Assembly (NCBI GenBank): GCA_963210315.1
Contig: OY723305.1
Coordinates: 868,001 to 932,000 of the forward strand
Reading direction: 5' to 3'
From: Rhynchopus euleeides
Taxonomy: Eukaryota; Euglenozoa; Diplonemea; Diplonemida; Diplonemidae
DNA: 64,000 bases
Shown here: positions 1 through 11,197 of the stretch, piece by piece
How the letters are laid out: each line of letters opens with the position of its first letter
Numbering within the stretch: the stretch's first letter is position 1
Notes under the pieces: generated by a model
What the model was told of the DNA's origin: nothing
The model's input: the letters and a program-made list of their open reading frames with translations, nothing else
Database searches by the model: none
Position numbers and translations under genes: made by a program

Positions 1-2099
1 TCAAGAGTCTTGAGGGCTTGAAGGTAGAAACAGGTTGCTGATGAGCCTCAGGAGCAGGCACCTTTTGTCCGCCCACATGACCTTCGCCCGAAGGCGAACC
101 TCGTCCAGCTTGGCTCGATCGCCACAGAGAAGGGGATCATTCTCCGCTGTGGTGAACATCTTAAAAACCGAGGGTGCAGAGGTGGGGCAGCCCACTGGTG
201 CGACAGCAGACCGCCCCCGGATAGCTATAACTAGTGCATAGGAAGCATACGACGGCACACGCAACAGATGCCGAAGGCACAACGGCGGGTCACTTTTAAC
301 CACCAGAGGAGTGGCACTCCCGAGGGGTGGGGAAGGGGGGGTAGTCACAACACTTTCGAAGGAAGAAAAGGGGCAAATGGGATGTTTTGTGCAAGGTAGA
401 AAGGAAATCACAACATGGGGCAGGGGGGTTTGCTCATCAGGCCTGGGGGATTTTGAGGGTTTGTGTGTGGTTATAAAGTTTTAAGGCGGTGTCGCCCTGC
501 ACGGGCAGTAGCACCTCCCCTTCAGTATCGCACTCCCGAAGGATTCCCCAACACGACGTGACACCGGTTTCGACGCGTACTCTTCGTACCCCTCCCCCCG
601 GCCGCGTCTCTTCAGCGAAGAACCGGGGATAATCGGACCAGGGCTAGCTAAACCCTGGTGGTGTCACGGGTGGGGTTGGAGAGGGAGAAAAGGAAGAAAT
701 GAAGTTGCGAAAAAGTCAAACACTGACACGTGAAATCAATAAAAAGGGTGGTATATATCGCCCCCTTGCTGCGACGAAGACACTAAATAGTCAGGCCGCT
801 TCAAGAGTCTTGAGGGCTTGTGTGTGTGTGTGTGTGTCAGCTGTGCCGAGGTGCTGCGCAGAGTTTTGCGAGATCATGCTCTGCTGGGTGAGGGGGGGGT
901 TGGGGGGGGGGGGGGGGGGGATATGGGACTCCCCCCCCCCACCCCACCCCCCTTCCCCTTGCCCCTGCAGCATGCCTTTTTGAGACAAAACGGAAACACA
1001 GCCCTTGCAATCGACATCTCCTCTATGTGTCCGTCTCCCCCGGTGTGGTGACGCCCACCGCCAAAACACACTACAGAGGCCACACACACACACCTTCCAT
1101 AAAGTGTGGGTATGTGCTGCTGTTTTCTTGGGCTTTCGCAGAGGGCGGGTGCAACCCCCCCACGCCCCCCACACCCTACCTCCTCCCCACTACCCACCCC
1201 GTCCACCCCCCCCGCCTGCCCCTGCCAGCATGCAGGCACGCCAAAAGAGAGGGGGGGGGGGGTTGAGGTAGGGAGGGAGGGAGGGAGGGGGTGGGGGTGG
1301 GGTAGGGTGGGGTGGGTGAGGGGAGTCCGGAACCCAAAGGGGCCAGAGAGAGAGAGAGAGAGATGAGTTTTCGCAAACGACCAAGTGTCTTCCCCCACCC
1401 GACCCCTCCCCCCCGAGATATCCCCTCCCTGAAGGCTGCCTTGGAGGTGCAGCCACCGGGCTTGGTGGGGAGTGGGGGGGTGGGTAGGTGGGGGGGTAGT
1501 TGTTGTGTGGGCGGGTGGGTCGTAACGGGTGTGTGATTCAGGACGCAGAACAAAATAGGTGCAGCCGATAGATCGACGCTTTTTTTTTCTTTTTTGCGCA
1601 CACACTCGCGCACAGCAGATGGCAGGAGAGATGAGCTGTGGCAACCCCGCACACACAGGGGGGGGGGGGTTTGAACCAACTGAAGTATTGAATACAAAAA
1701 AAGGCATCAGGGACCCCCCCCCCCCCCCACTCCAACAATGTAAAAAAAACGCGGTCTCACCACACGCATTTCTCTTCATAACAAGGGATCAACAAAATAC
1801 ATCACTGGAGAAAACACGTAAAAAAAATGGTGCGGAGTGAGACTGAAAGAGTGAGAGAGAGAGAGCCAAAAAAAACCACACCCCTTTCGCACAACGTGCG
1901 TCCCTCTCCGAAGCTCCCCCCCCCTCCCTCCCCCCCTGCCACGCACACCTCCCTTTACATCCCTCTTGGAGAGGGTGGGGTGCGTGGTGTGTGAGAGCAG
2001 GGGAGGGAGTGGGAGGGGTCTACAGAGGGGTGTGTCAGGGGGGTTGGCTTTTGGTGGTTTCGTCTTATTTTCTTCTTCTTCTTCTTCTTCTTCCTCTTC
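1..2099. other. Intergenic, low-complexity; no convincing gene
   Basis: No recognisable coding region. The stretch holds G and C homopolymers (around 893-920, 1250-1260, 1660-1670), a GT microsatellite near 820-838, a GA run near 1346-1362 and a TTC run at about 2071-2098 just 3' of the cytochrome b5 gene. The first 20 bases recur at 801-820. An open frame on the minus strand at 1-411 has a protein-like C-terminal half but no recognised domain. A possible structured RNA lies at 558-667 and is listed separately. Confidence 0.6.
558..667. other. Multi-stem inverted-repeat structure, candidate ncRNA or MITE
   Basis: An outer stem pairs GTGACA (558-563) with TGTCAC (662-667). Inside it, CCGGTT (564-569) pairs with AACCGG (621-626), enclosing GACGCG/CGCGTC (572-577/604-609). 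A separate arm pairs ACCAGGG (637-643) with CCCTGGT (653-659). The arms stack next to each other in a branched fold of about 110 nt. I recognise no known RNA family, and a short inverted-repeat element would look similar. Confidence 0.3.
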
Positions 2100-2351
2100 T
2101 CACAGCTTGGCAGCGCCCATGAGGGTGCCGAGGACGGCGTCCGGCGTGTACTTCGCGATGTAGGACTCCTCGTGCATCATCTCGAAGTCCTCCGTCGCGT
2201 CCTTCCCGGCGAACGCCAGGATGGCGTCCTTGCCACCAGGGTGCTCGCCAATGAACGAAGTCAGGTTCAAAACCTTCCCGTGGATGATGACCCAGCAGTC
2301 GGTGGCAGAGTTGTGCTTCGCCACCTCCTCGGCAGTGAACTGCTTGGACAT
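2100..2351 (-). CDS. Cytochrome b5, soluble single-domain
   Basis: Encodes an 83-residue one-domain cytochrome b5, a small haem electron carrier. The family signature HPGG is at residues 37-40. The two axial haem ligands are His37 and His60, the second in the usual acidic context HEES. The start at 2351 gives the typical N-terminus (FTAEEVAKHN followed by DCWVIIHGKV). There is no C-terminal membrane anchor and no signal peptide, so the product should be cytosolic or a soluble partner of a desaturase or reductase; the partner cannot be told from neighbours. The ORF stays open upstream through low-complexity codons, which I treat as 5' UTR. No intron is needed. A TTC microsatellite begins directly downstream of the stop. 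Confidence 0.93.
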   Translation of the reverse strand: MSKQFTAEEVAKHNSATDCWVIIHGKVLNLTSFIGEHPGGKDAILAFAGKDATEDFEMMHEESYIAKYTPDAVLGTLMGAAKL

Positions 2352-3490
2352 TGTTGCGGGGGTGTGGTGTGTGTTGTGGTGGGCGATAAACCTGTTGCAG
2401 GACGTGTGGTGGGCTGCGTGGCTGTGTGGCGGGGGGAGGGATCGGGCGGGCGAAGGCGGGAGGCGAAAGCAATGCATGGGGCTAACAAATGAGGGCCGCT
2501 CACCGCAGAAACCTTCTGCCCGGTATATTATTTGCGGCGTGGCGCGTGGGGGGCTCATCGCCAGGGCGGAACCCTCAAACGAGACACGTTTTGCCGGAGC
2601 TCTGGGGGCCCCAGAAATACGCAGCAAGGCCGGAGGAGAAATCGGCCCCTCCCCCCCACCCCCTCACCGCCTGTTGGGGGGGCCGGGCAGCACCACAGCT
2701 CATCTTCCTGTGACTGATACCATGATGACGCATCGCCTTTGTGTGAAACTCTACGCGCTCTGGCCTCCCCCCTTCCCCTCCTCACCACACCCCCCCACCT
2801 CCCTGCCTCTCGAAGCGCACATAGTGCCAGGATTGTTTAACTCATCTTGTTGTCGTGGGGGCCGGGGACTTCGCTCTCTGTGTCAACATAACCATGCCAG
2901 TTTGGTACCACCACCACCACCACCACCACCACCACCATGGGCATGACGGCACACAAACTCACCTTGATATGCACGTTCGGAGCGAAGCCTCCTCACCCCT
3001 CACCCTTGAGCCCTTCACCCCACCCCACCCTGTTGAGAAGACACGTATTATTGACACCCTGTTTACACGGTGGTCTCCCGCCCCCTGGAGCGGGGGGTCT
3101 GACTGCCACTCGCGGGGGTGCCCACCTCCGCTTCAACTACCGCCCAAAAAGATGCAGTCTGACGTGCGGGAGACCGTGTATTCTGTGTTCGGAGGGGAGG
3201 GGGGGAGTGCATTCGTTTTTTTAATACAATTTTCGAGCGAAACCCGCACGCACCTCCCCCCTCCCCCCCCCCCCCACTCTCTCCTCCGCCAGCCCCATTG
3301 AGTTGAGAAGATGTTATTGAGCGTGTGGGGGAGGGGGAGGGAGAGAATAGGCAGAACATAGCATGCAGAAGTGATTGCCATGGAGGGGGGGGGGGTTGCA
3401 GTGAAGCCGATGGGAGGGGGGGTGGGGGTGGGGCATCCGCTCTGTCTCACCCCGGAGCGAAGACCCCCTAATGCAACCCGGTGAATTCAC

Positions 3491-3623
3491 AAGAGAGAAG
3501 GGGGTAGCAACGACAGTTGGTATGGTTCGGGCGCGGAGCACCCCCCACAGCCTGCCGGGGGGAAGCGTCCGCAAGGATCCGCACGGTGAAAAATTTCCTC
3601 TGAGTTGGCTACGCCGAACTTCC
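3491..3623. repeat. Dispersed repeat, copy 1 (partner 21629-21759)
   Basis: Shares an almost collinear stretch of about 130 bp with 21629-21759 in the same orientation, including GGTAGCAACGACAGTTGGT, a CACCCCCCACAGCCTGC block and GGCTACGCCGAACTTCC at the end. No coding sense was recognised in either copy. Confidence 0.75.
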
Positions 3624-3726
3624 GTTGGCGGCGGGAGACAAAAAAAAAGGAACTTTGCTATACGGATCCTGCAGGACACACCACACCACGCAGCAGGTGC
3701 ACTCGCGATCGACGAAGATATCTGAA

Positions 3727-3838
3727 GGACCTTCGCTCTGTGCCACACTGTGTCTGCCAGACTGCATCACTTTACAGCCATCTTTGTGAAGGGCGGATCG
3801 CCTTCTCTCACTATTCTGCTTCTGAGCGAATGCCCCCC
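3727..3838. mobile_element. MITE family 2, copy a
   Basis: Begins CCTTCGCTCTGTGCCACACT and ends with TCTGAGCGAATGCCCC, giving an inverted-repeat element of about 110 bp. The inner part (CATCACTTTACAGCCA, then TTTGTGAAGGGCGG) matches copies at 10964-11117, 11198-11300, 12813-12920 and 23612-23730. No ORF is present. Confidence 0.6.
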
Positions 3839-4406
3839 ATTGAACGAAGAGGGGGGGGTGGGGAGATACCTTCACGCTGTGTGCCCCCCCCCCCCCAGAG
3901 ACCTGTGTGCCAGTCTGTCTTCCTCGATAGCGAGGATGGCAGGTCAGGTTCTTCTGCATGGCCATGGGCTTCTGAGTGCAGGAATCATGTGTTCTCACGG
4001 AAATCATCGGATCATTCGGATCTAAAAATAATGTTGCAGTGATGGGAGGAGGGGGGGGGGGGGCGGTGTTCTGTTCACGGCACACTCCACACCCGAACGT
4101 GCAGGTGGCCAGAAGGATTTTTTCCCCACAAAACAAAAGAAACACGGCAAAAATACTCGTTCCTCTTTTTATTGATACCGACGGCTTCCATCCTGAAGCC
4201 GGGAACGACCAAGATTCGTGCCACATGCAACACAGCGACCGGCGCGATTTATGTCCGTAAAAATACCTTCAATTATTAAGGGAGGGGGCGAGGAGGCAGA
4301 TGCATTGAGGGAGGCGTGCAGTACAGCCGTGCCACCGGGGTTGCCGAGAGAGGGGGGGGGGGGGGCGGGTGCAATTCGGACGGCATTAGTTTTTTTGGAA
4401 CATTAG

Positions 4407-4562
4407 GAGGGGGGGGGGGTGTGCCTCTCGCTACTACCAGTCACCATACGTCAGTCGGTGGGAGGGGGGGGGATGAAGGGCGCCCCCCCCTCCCCTCCCC
4501 GCCCTCCCCCCACCTTTTCTCACTCTGCCACACCTGGTGGTGGTGTAGCGAGGGGCCCCCCC
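4407..4562. mobile_element. MITE family 1, degenerate copy
   Basis: CCTCTCGCTACTACCAGTCA on the left and TGGTGTAGCGAGGGGCCCCC on the right form the ends, as in the cleaner copies at 50180-50288 and 55752-55852. The middle is disrupted by G and C tracts. Confidence 0.45.
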
Positions 4563-5558
4563 TCATTTCGTTCTTTTTGAGATTTAAAGCTTACACATGT
4601 GTACACACACACACACGCACGTGTCGGACACAACTGTGCCCTCCCGTGGAAAACACACTGCAGAACATCGTCATGCATCGGGCGTGGGGTGGTGTGTTCT
4701 TCGCGATCCACGAAATACCACTTCGGGGATCTTCTCGTTCCTTCAGATTTGCACTCCACGCAGGTTCCGGGGGCAAACCAAAAGTGGAGACCCAAGCTCA
4801 GGGGAGCGGTCGCCTGTTCCCGACCATGCACGCACCCCCTTTCCCCCTTCCCCCAGCCCAAGCAAGCAGCAGCCACGGCATGGTTTTGGTTCACTCAAGG
4901 CACCAACCTCACGAACCTCGGAAGATGAATAACACGCGAAGAAAAAAGTTCAAAACATTTCATTTCACTCCAGCAGTGGGCATGGGGACATCCGGTAATC
5001 CTTGACATCCCGCAGATCACCCCCCCCCCGCCATCGCCACCCTCCACGCTGGGAAAACGAACACCTCCCCTATTGCTCCCTTGACAGAGCACTCGCAGAG
5101 CACAACTTGGAGCCACCACCGTCTGACCTTCACCTTTGATATAGCGCACAGGCTCTCTCTCTCTCTCTCTCTCTCTCGTATGCTTATAGTGTGAATATCC
5201 CCGAAACGAAAATACTCGCACCCCAAGGGTGTCGTCTACTTAACTACGCGGGCCCGCGGCCCGGTAGACTCCCCTTGTTTGAGAGAGGAGCTGCTCTGGT
5301 GGGGTGAGGGAAGTGACACAGGAGGAGGAGAAGGCGCAGGCGCCACACGGTCTGTAGCACCCGGTGACGCGCTACGTGAGGAGGGAGGATTAAGGTAGGC
5401 CCGGAAGCCTGTGGGCGCGTGCGGTGACCGCGCACGGGCGGAGGAGGAAGGGCTCTCTCTCTATCACCAGACCCCCCACACGCTGAGACACCACTACGAC
5501 GCCCTTCGTCAGGCTTTTTTCGTGATGTCCCCGCTGCTCAGCTCTCAGAGGCTCGGTC

Positions 5559-7880
5559 TCAACCGAGAGAAGCGAGTGCGAGGACGTTGAGGAATGGGGC
5601 TTCGATGATGAAGTACACGATAAGCGCAGGGAGGAGCGACCCGCACAAGCCTGCGAGATAGAGTGAGGTGAATGAGGAGAGCGAAAAGTAGAAGGTCGAG
5701 GTGCCTGCGAGGGAGGTGACGATGGCGAGCGGGAACAGGAGGGATATGCTGAGGGAGAGCCGGGAGAGGGGCGTGAAGAAGGTCGAATCGAGGAATTTGT
5801 GCATCACGCCGCGCTGGGCAAACGTCAGCGACACGGACCCCAGGAGGAGCGACAGAGGGAAGCCCAGGGTGAAATCCACGGTGTACAGCCTCTGCCCCGC
5901 AGAGAGGCGCTGCAGCGTGAAAAACCCGGAATCCTCCCCGGCGCGCGCCCCCTGCGCCGTGAAGTACCAATTCAGGAATATGTTCTGCAGCGCGATCGCC
6001 AGGCTCAGCCCCGTGCAGAGCGCAGCAACCCGCGGGGGCACCATCCTGTTCGACTTCACGTCCCCTGCAACCACGGCAGAAGGGGGCGACAGCATCGCGA
6101 GGTTGGGATCGTCATTCAACCCGCTCATCGCTCCGATGGACGGTGCGTAGTAGAGTGGAACCGCCTCCGCGTCCTCCGTGGGGAGGCGGAGGGGACCCCA
6201 GGGGGGGACTCCGACTCGGATGGAGTGCAGCGTCAGCTGGCAGAGGATTCCCATGCAGTAGGCACTGCCGCGGTTTAGGGTGCTGACGAAGTTCATGTCG
6301 AAAGCGCCTGTCACGGTGTGGACGCCCTGCAGGGCGTTGTGGGTGACGCAGAGTGAGATGACGACTGCGGTTGCGGCGAAGCTCGCGAGGGGCATTGCCT
6401 TCAGCCACACCGATTTATCCGGGCCAACGCACTGCGGGGGGCACCACAGGTAGGGCAGGACGAGCAGCGGGGAGACGAGGGACCACTGGAGGTCCACCGC
6501 GATGGGCCAGCTCCAGAAGAGGCAGTTCACCGCCGCATCCCCGTCGTGTGTGACGTAGCGGATGGTTTGGTTTCCGCCATCCAGGGGCTGCCCCGTGACA
6601 ACCGGGTCCGGGTCGGAGTATGACCAGTTGTCAAACAGGAAGAGCGTCCTCCACCAGTGCTTGCTGCAGCTGTCCACCACGAGGGGGAGGTGTTCGTAAC
6701 GCTGGACACCCCCACGCCCCCCGAGAACCGAGGGGATCGCGACCCAGGCTGCGACAAGGGTAACCCCCAGCATGCAGGTGAAGCGGAGGAAGCGGCGGAG
6801 AGACCTCTTCCCGATGGCCTTTGCGGTGGAGGTGTACGTCGCGTATCTGCGGGGGTGGTGCGCCGCGTCGTGGAGGAGGGTCTTGACGGAGAGCATGCCG
6901 GAGAAGAAGAGGAAGAGGTCCGCAGCATAGTACGACGAGGTGATGGGGAATGTGTAGAAGGTCCCCACCGAGCTGAGGAGGGAGTGCGGGTTGGAAACCA
7001 GGGCGGTGTGGATGAGGTAGAACGTGGCCTGCCCCAGCATGGCCCACAGCATCGCGAAGAACTTCAGGCCGTCAACCCACGACGCATTCTCCCTCCGGTA
7101 GCCCTCCTCCGGCGGGTCGTCGCGTGACGGATGCTCCGACTGCAGGTATGCTTCATGCCTCTGCGAGTCGCGCCGTGAGGATGACTCGCCGTGGCGCCCC
7201 CCACCCCTCCTTCCACTCAACAGCCTGTAGAAGTTTCGCCGCATGTCCCAGCAGTGCAGGATGGTTGCGGCGGCGGCGGCGGCAGAGGCGGCAGCCCAGG
7301 TGAGGCGGGATGAAGGCGAGTTGGTCCCCATCCCGCTGCGCTGGCGTGCGGCGTTCTGCGCGAGGTGTTTAAAAGGGGCCTGTGCGCAGCAGCTCCCCAT
7401 GATGGCGAGGAGAACGAAGAGGCAAAGGAGGCCGAAGAATGCGAGGAGGGAGGAGTGCGTCCCGACAGTCGAGCCGCTGCTGGCGTCGCAGTATGCAGTG
7501 AGGGTGGTGTCGTCTGGGATGTAGGTCCCGACCGCATCGACGATATCCTGTGCCTTGCAGAAGGCTGGGACGCACAGCTCTGCGACGATGCGTTCCGACG
7601 CGAAAAGCGAGGCATGGAGTGGGTTGGCAAGGAGGGTGAAGTTCCGCGTCGCCACCACGCAGTGCCGCGTCCCGTTTGCGGAGAGCACCGGCAGGTCGGG
7701 CATCATGGCGTCGAAGCGGGTGGCGGACCAGTTGCCCCCCATCTCATAGCAGAGCCCCGCGTCGCCCACACCTGCCTGGAGGACGAGGCCCCGGCGGACG
7801 GCGGTGCGGAGGCTGCCACTCGCGAGTTTGTACCCATCCCCCTCAGGTGAGGCAAAGTTCTCCATGCAGTCGCTGTCCAT
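5559..7880 (-). CDS. NRF-6-like membrane acyltransferase (acyltransferase-3 family)
   Basis: The 773-residue product has an N-terminal Cys-containing NRF-type luminal domain (about 1-135), a first membrane segment (about 145-163) and then the polytopic acyltransferase-3 region (about 268-765). Family landmarks are visible: WVDGLKFFAMLWAMLGQ (268-284), an ADLFLFFSGML motif, WWRTLFLFDNWS, IAVDLQWSLVSP and a terminal IIEAPFLNVL. Members transfer acyl groups across membranes; C. elegans NRF-6 and relatives act in lipid or drug transport. The motif that normally ends in Gly-His here ends in Gly-Gln (Gln284), which removes the residue thought essential in the family. The chosen ATG at 7880 precedes the first Cys of the NRF domain. 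A signal-peptide exon may be missing, since the frame stays open to about 8330 through a CCA repeat. No introns are needed downstream. Confidence 0.85.
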   Translation of the reverse strand: MDSDCMENFASPEGDGYKLASGSLRTAVRRGLVLQAGVGDAGLCYEMGGNWSATRFDAMMPDLPVLSANGTRHCVVATRNFTLLANPLHASLFASERIVAELCVPAFCKAQDIVDAVGTYIPDDTTLTAYCDASSGSTVGTHSSLLAFFGLLCLFVLLAIMGSCCAQAPFKHLAQNAARQRSGMGTNSPSSRLTWAAASAAAAAATILHCWDMRRNFYRLLSGRRGGGRHGESSSRRDSQRHEAYLQSEHPSRDDPPEEGYRRENASWVDGLKFFAMLWAMLGQATFYLIHTALVSNPHSLLSSVGTFYTFPITSSYYAADLFLFFSGMLSVKTLLHDAAHHPRRYATYTSTAKAIGKRSLRRFLRFTCMLGVTLVAAWVAIPSVLGGRGGVQRYEHLPLVVDSCSKHWWRTLFLFDNWSYSDPDPVVTGQPLDGGNQTIRYVTHDGDAAVNCLFWSWPIAVDLQWSLVSPLLVLPYLWCPPQCVGPDKSVWLKAMPLASFAATAVVISLCVTHNALQGVHTVTGAFDMNFVSTLNRGSAYCMGILCQLTLHSIRVGVPPWGPLRLPTEDAEAVPLYYAPSIGAMSGLNDDPNLAMLSPPSAVVAGDVKSNRMVPPRVAALCTGLSLAIALQNIFLNWYFTAQGARAGEDSGFFTLQRLSAGQRLYTVDFTLGFPLSLLLGSVSLTFAQRGVMHKFLDSTFFTPLSRLSLSISLLFPLAIVTSLAGTSTFYFSLSSFTSLYLAGLCGSLLPALIVYFIIEAPFLNVLALASLG

Positions 7881-8497
7881 CGTAGAGCAGGGGAGGGGAT
7901 GGTGGTGGCTGTGGCCACCTGTCTTGTGGATGGTGTGGGTGGTGTGGGTGGTGGGTGTGGTGTCGTCGCGCATGAGGCTTGGGGGGAAAAATACTGCTGA
8001 CACACTTCTGGAATCTTTCGCTTGCTTGCATTGCACGCATCCGGGGGATGGGGGAAGGAGGTGCTGCCCCCAACTCTTCCCCTCTCCGCGGGCCGTCTTC
8101 CTTCTCCCTCCCACCACCACCACCACCACCACCACCACCACACCCTCTCCAGTGATTTTTTTTGGGATTCGTGCTACCCTCCCCCAAATCGGTCCGGAGC
8201 TCTCCAGCCCTGACGCAAAGACCGCCAAAGCAAACACGGCACGCTTCCACCCTAATATCCCCCCCCCTGTTTCGCATCGCCTCCTCATTCGTTCTCCATC
8301 CCGCAACACACCATCAAGCCTGTGCTGCACTCACCCCCTTTGGTTTGGAGAAGGAGAGTGGGGTATTGAAGTCGAAGTAGAAGGAAGCACAAGAATGATC
8401 TCCCTTTCACTCGTTATGCAGGGTTGTGTCTGAGATCCAGTGTTTTATCCGGCAAAGAAAGGGGGTGGGGGGTGGGGGGTGGGGGGGGGGGGGGGGT

Positions 8498-9656
8498 TAG
8501 GGGTGGGTCACTGGGGGAAACATTGGCCAATTTTTGAGATGTGCGTTTTTGACCCTAAAAAGGTGATTCTGCTGGCAGAAAGTGCCCAATATACTCCGGA
8601 AACTCAATTCCGCCCACTCCCAGGGGGTGGTATGCCCCCGACGATGCCGTTTTTAGCAATCAAATTTTTTGGGACAGAACTTGTACCTGGGCTGCACTCC
8701 ACAGGACACATCAAGCAGAGCAACCACACCTCAACCTGCCAGATGCACAGAAGAACTGTTGTCGTTGATTGTTCTGAAACATAACAGCTTCTCGGTGCCC
8801 TCCAGAGGCCAAAAGGCACGCCAATGTGAGGTGATTGCACCAGGAAAAGTTGTGGGAGCAGTATGGTACAGTTCGTGTCCCGTTTGACGCTGTTCTTCGG
8901 GAGCTTACGGCAGCTGGGTCTGTGGCACGGTGCATCCGTTGCCAGGGAGCGCGTCCTTGGGTGTGGTGCCTCACCTGTGAGCATGTGGTACAGGGACGCC
9001 ATACGAGAGTCTCAGATGCCTCCTCTGATGGGAGGCAGCGGACTGGAACAGGCACCTGGTCCAGCAGGCACGGGTACAAGAAATGGCCCAGAAATAGCGC
9101 TCAGCAGAAGCGCAAGATTTGCCCGTCTCAGCTTCCAGCCCCAACTTCTGCTCAACGGTATTGTCGGGAAATCCTCAGGCATGTCTGCATTGTCAAAGTT
9201 GAGGCTGATTGGGAGCCACAAATGTCTGGATTGAGGGGGTCGACGGAATCCACAGTTGAGATACGGGCCAGTCTCTCAAAGGAAGAGGAAACCAGATCTG
9301 ATTGCTCTCGCGGACGAGCAAGACGTTATGTAGGACGCAGTTCATGCCCCAGAACTACGGACGGACCTCCCGAGGGCCATCCGGCGCCGCTGGCAGTCCC
9401 AGAGGGTGATACAAAGGGCACCAGCGGAAATAAGCAGACTGCACAAATAGCCTCAGGTACAAGTTCTGTCCCAAAAAATTTGGTTGCTAAAAAAGGCATC
9501 GTCGGGGGCATATCACCCCCTGGGAGTGGGCGGAATTGAGTTTCCGGAGTATATTGGGCACTTTCTGCCAGCAGAATCACCTTTTGAGGGTCAAAAGCTC
9601 GTTTCTCAAAATTTGGCCAATGTACACGCTTTTTTAGGTGCAGTGACCCACCCCTA
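8498..9656. mobile_element. Long-TIR element with TA ends, 1.16 kb
   Basis: The left arm (8498-8689) and right arm (9454-9656) are inverted copies of about 190-200 bp. Paired landmarks are TTAGGGGTGGGTCAC with GTGACCCACCCCTAG at the tips, TGCTGGCAGAAAGTGCCCAA with TTGGGCACTTTCTGCCAGCA, and CTCAATTCCGCCCACTCCCA with TGGGAGTGGGCGGAATTGAG. The tips start and end with TA, consistent with a TA target duplication. The arms differ at scattered positions. The core of about 760 bp has open frames but none I recognise as a transposase, so this looks non-autonomous. Confidence 0.85.
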
Positions 9657-10963
9657 GGGGGGGGGGTGGGAAGGAAGGTACGGTGCTGACCTCCATCTCT
9701 TCTCTCAAGCCATGCACACACACACAAATGGGAGGGGAGCGGGGCAATAATCTGCACAGGATCTCCCCACATAAAAACGTGGTCACCATACACAAAAAAA
9801 ACATGCAAAACAAGGGGCAGAGCCCCCAGTCAGGGAGGGGAGAGGGCGATTGCCGCCAGACACCCACTGGGCGCGCAATCGGGCAGCCAGACATGAGGGA
9901 TGGGGTGGGGGGGGGGGGTCTCGGTTGTCAGGTGCAGCCACAGCGAGGACACCTCGCGCCTTTGTCACGGCAAGCCAACACCAGCGGGGGCAAGAAGCTG
10001 ATGAGATGTGCCCAGACACGGGGTGTGGGGTGGGAGGAAAGCTCTTTCGAGAAGCACACGCCGTTCTCTCTAATTCGGTGCTTTGGATAAATAGGCCCTC
10101 TTTGCAGCACCTCCTGTGGGTCGGAGCTGGATATAAGTTTTTACCCCACAGAGCAGCAGGGGCGCGGTTTCGTTCTCTTTGGGGGGGGGGGGGGGGGGAA
10201 GTGAAGTAGAAGATAAAGAAATCACAGCGCTTAACATCCATTCACTCGTTATGCAAGGTTGTGGGGAGGGTGAGGGGTTAGGGGGGTGAGGGGGGGGTAG
10301 GGTGCCTTCACCCCAAGGTGGAATGTAGAAAAAAAAGCGTGCCCGGCCTGACTATTTAGGGCAGCACCGCTCTTTTTTTTGCCATATTGCGGAGGGGGAG
10401 GGGGGGGGGGAGGGGGTGCAGAGATATATGCAATGTTGCGGCGGGAATAGCAAACCGACATAACTCGGAGAAACTCCGCCGGGTGTCAAACCATGCCACC
10501 CCCCTACCTGCCACAAACTCACACCCACACCGTCTTTTTTTTCGCGAGGATTTCCTTTTGGCAATACGGCAGAGGGCACAGAAATGCCCTGCTTGCCAAA
10601 AGAAGATCAAAACGCTCTCACATCCAGAGTGGGAAAAAAACAGGGGAGGGGGGGGAGGGGGTGCCGATGCAGACGGCACGGCGCCAGAAGCAGGTCGCCG
10701 GGCAGGGTGAGGGGTCGGGGGGGAGAGCAGGCGGGAATTCAGAACAGAAGCGTATCAACCGTGATTCCTTCTCCCTTATTCAATGCGCTGGCGCTTCCAC
10801 CGGGGCGCTCATCGGACGGGGGGGGGGGGGGGAGCGGGAATCCTGCTGTCTCGCTTGAATGCTTCTTGACAAAACGTGTTCAGCATGGACAGTACGAACA
10901 CCACGCGAACCACTCTTGATGCCCTGTTTCGAACCTCATATGCTACGTGTTGGGGACCTTTGG

Positions 10964-11117
10964 GGGCCTTCGCCCTGTGCCACTGTGTGCCTTAAACTGT
11001 GTCACTTTGGGGCCTTCTCTCAGAAATGCAGAGAAGTGAGGAATGGTGAACCGCCTCACAAAACTGGCTGCAAAGTGACACAGTTTGACACACAGTGTGG
11101 CACAGAGCGAAGGCCCC
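10964..11117. mobile_element. MITE family 2, copy b (most symmetrical)
   Basis: Ends are GGGGGCCTTCGCCCTGTGCC and GGCACAGAGCGAAGGCCCC. Inner parts CTGTGTCACTTTG and CAAAGTGACACAG also pair, so nearly the whole element folds on itself. It includes the CAGAAATGCAGAGAAGTGAG segment shared with 23612-23730. Confidence 0.7.
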
Positions 11118-11197
11118 TTCACGAAGTGTCGGACGTGAGGGGAGGTGATTCTGTCGAGAAAGGTTGCGCTAGCCAGACACCCGCCTTAAAACTGGTT

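Larger units (their letters stand above)
2352..5558. other. Intergenic, repeats and MITE copies only
   Basis: No gene seen. It contains an ACC run near 2909-2937, several poly-G tracts, a 133-bp dispersed repeat (3491-3623), one copy each of the two short MITE families (3727-3838 and 4407-4562) and a CT run (about 5153-5177) upstream of the acyltransferase 3' end. Confidence 0.6.

Noticed and set aside
1..411. Minus-strand ORF of 136 codons at the window edge
   Set aside because: The C-terminal half looks protein-like, but there is no recognised domain, the upstream half is low complexity, and the first 20 bases recur as a repeat at 801-820. It could be an exon of a gene; evidence is too thin to call.
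874..1779. Minus-strand ORF of 301 codons
   Set aside because: Made of poly-Gly/Pro/Ser translated from homopolymers and microsatellites; no domain.
7881..8330. N-terminal extension of the acyltransferase, including a hydrophobic stretch near 8190-8250
   Set aside because: It runs through a translated CCA repeat (poly-Val), so a continuous protein is unlikely. A spliced signal-peptide exon is possible but I could not fix its junctions.
8690..9453. Possible transposase in the core of the 8498-9656 element
   Set aside because: Open frames of up to 234 codons exist, but no DDE/DDD pattern, zinc finger or helix-turn-helix was recognisable.
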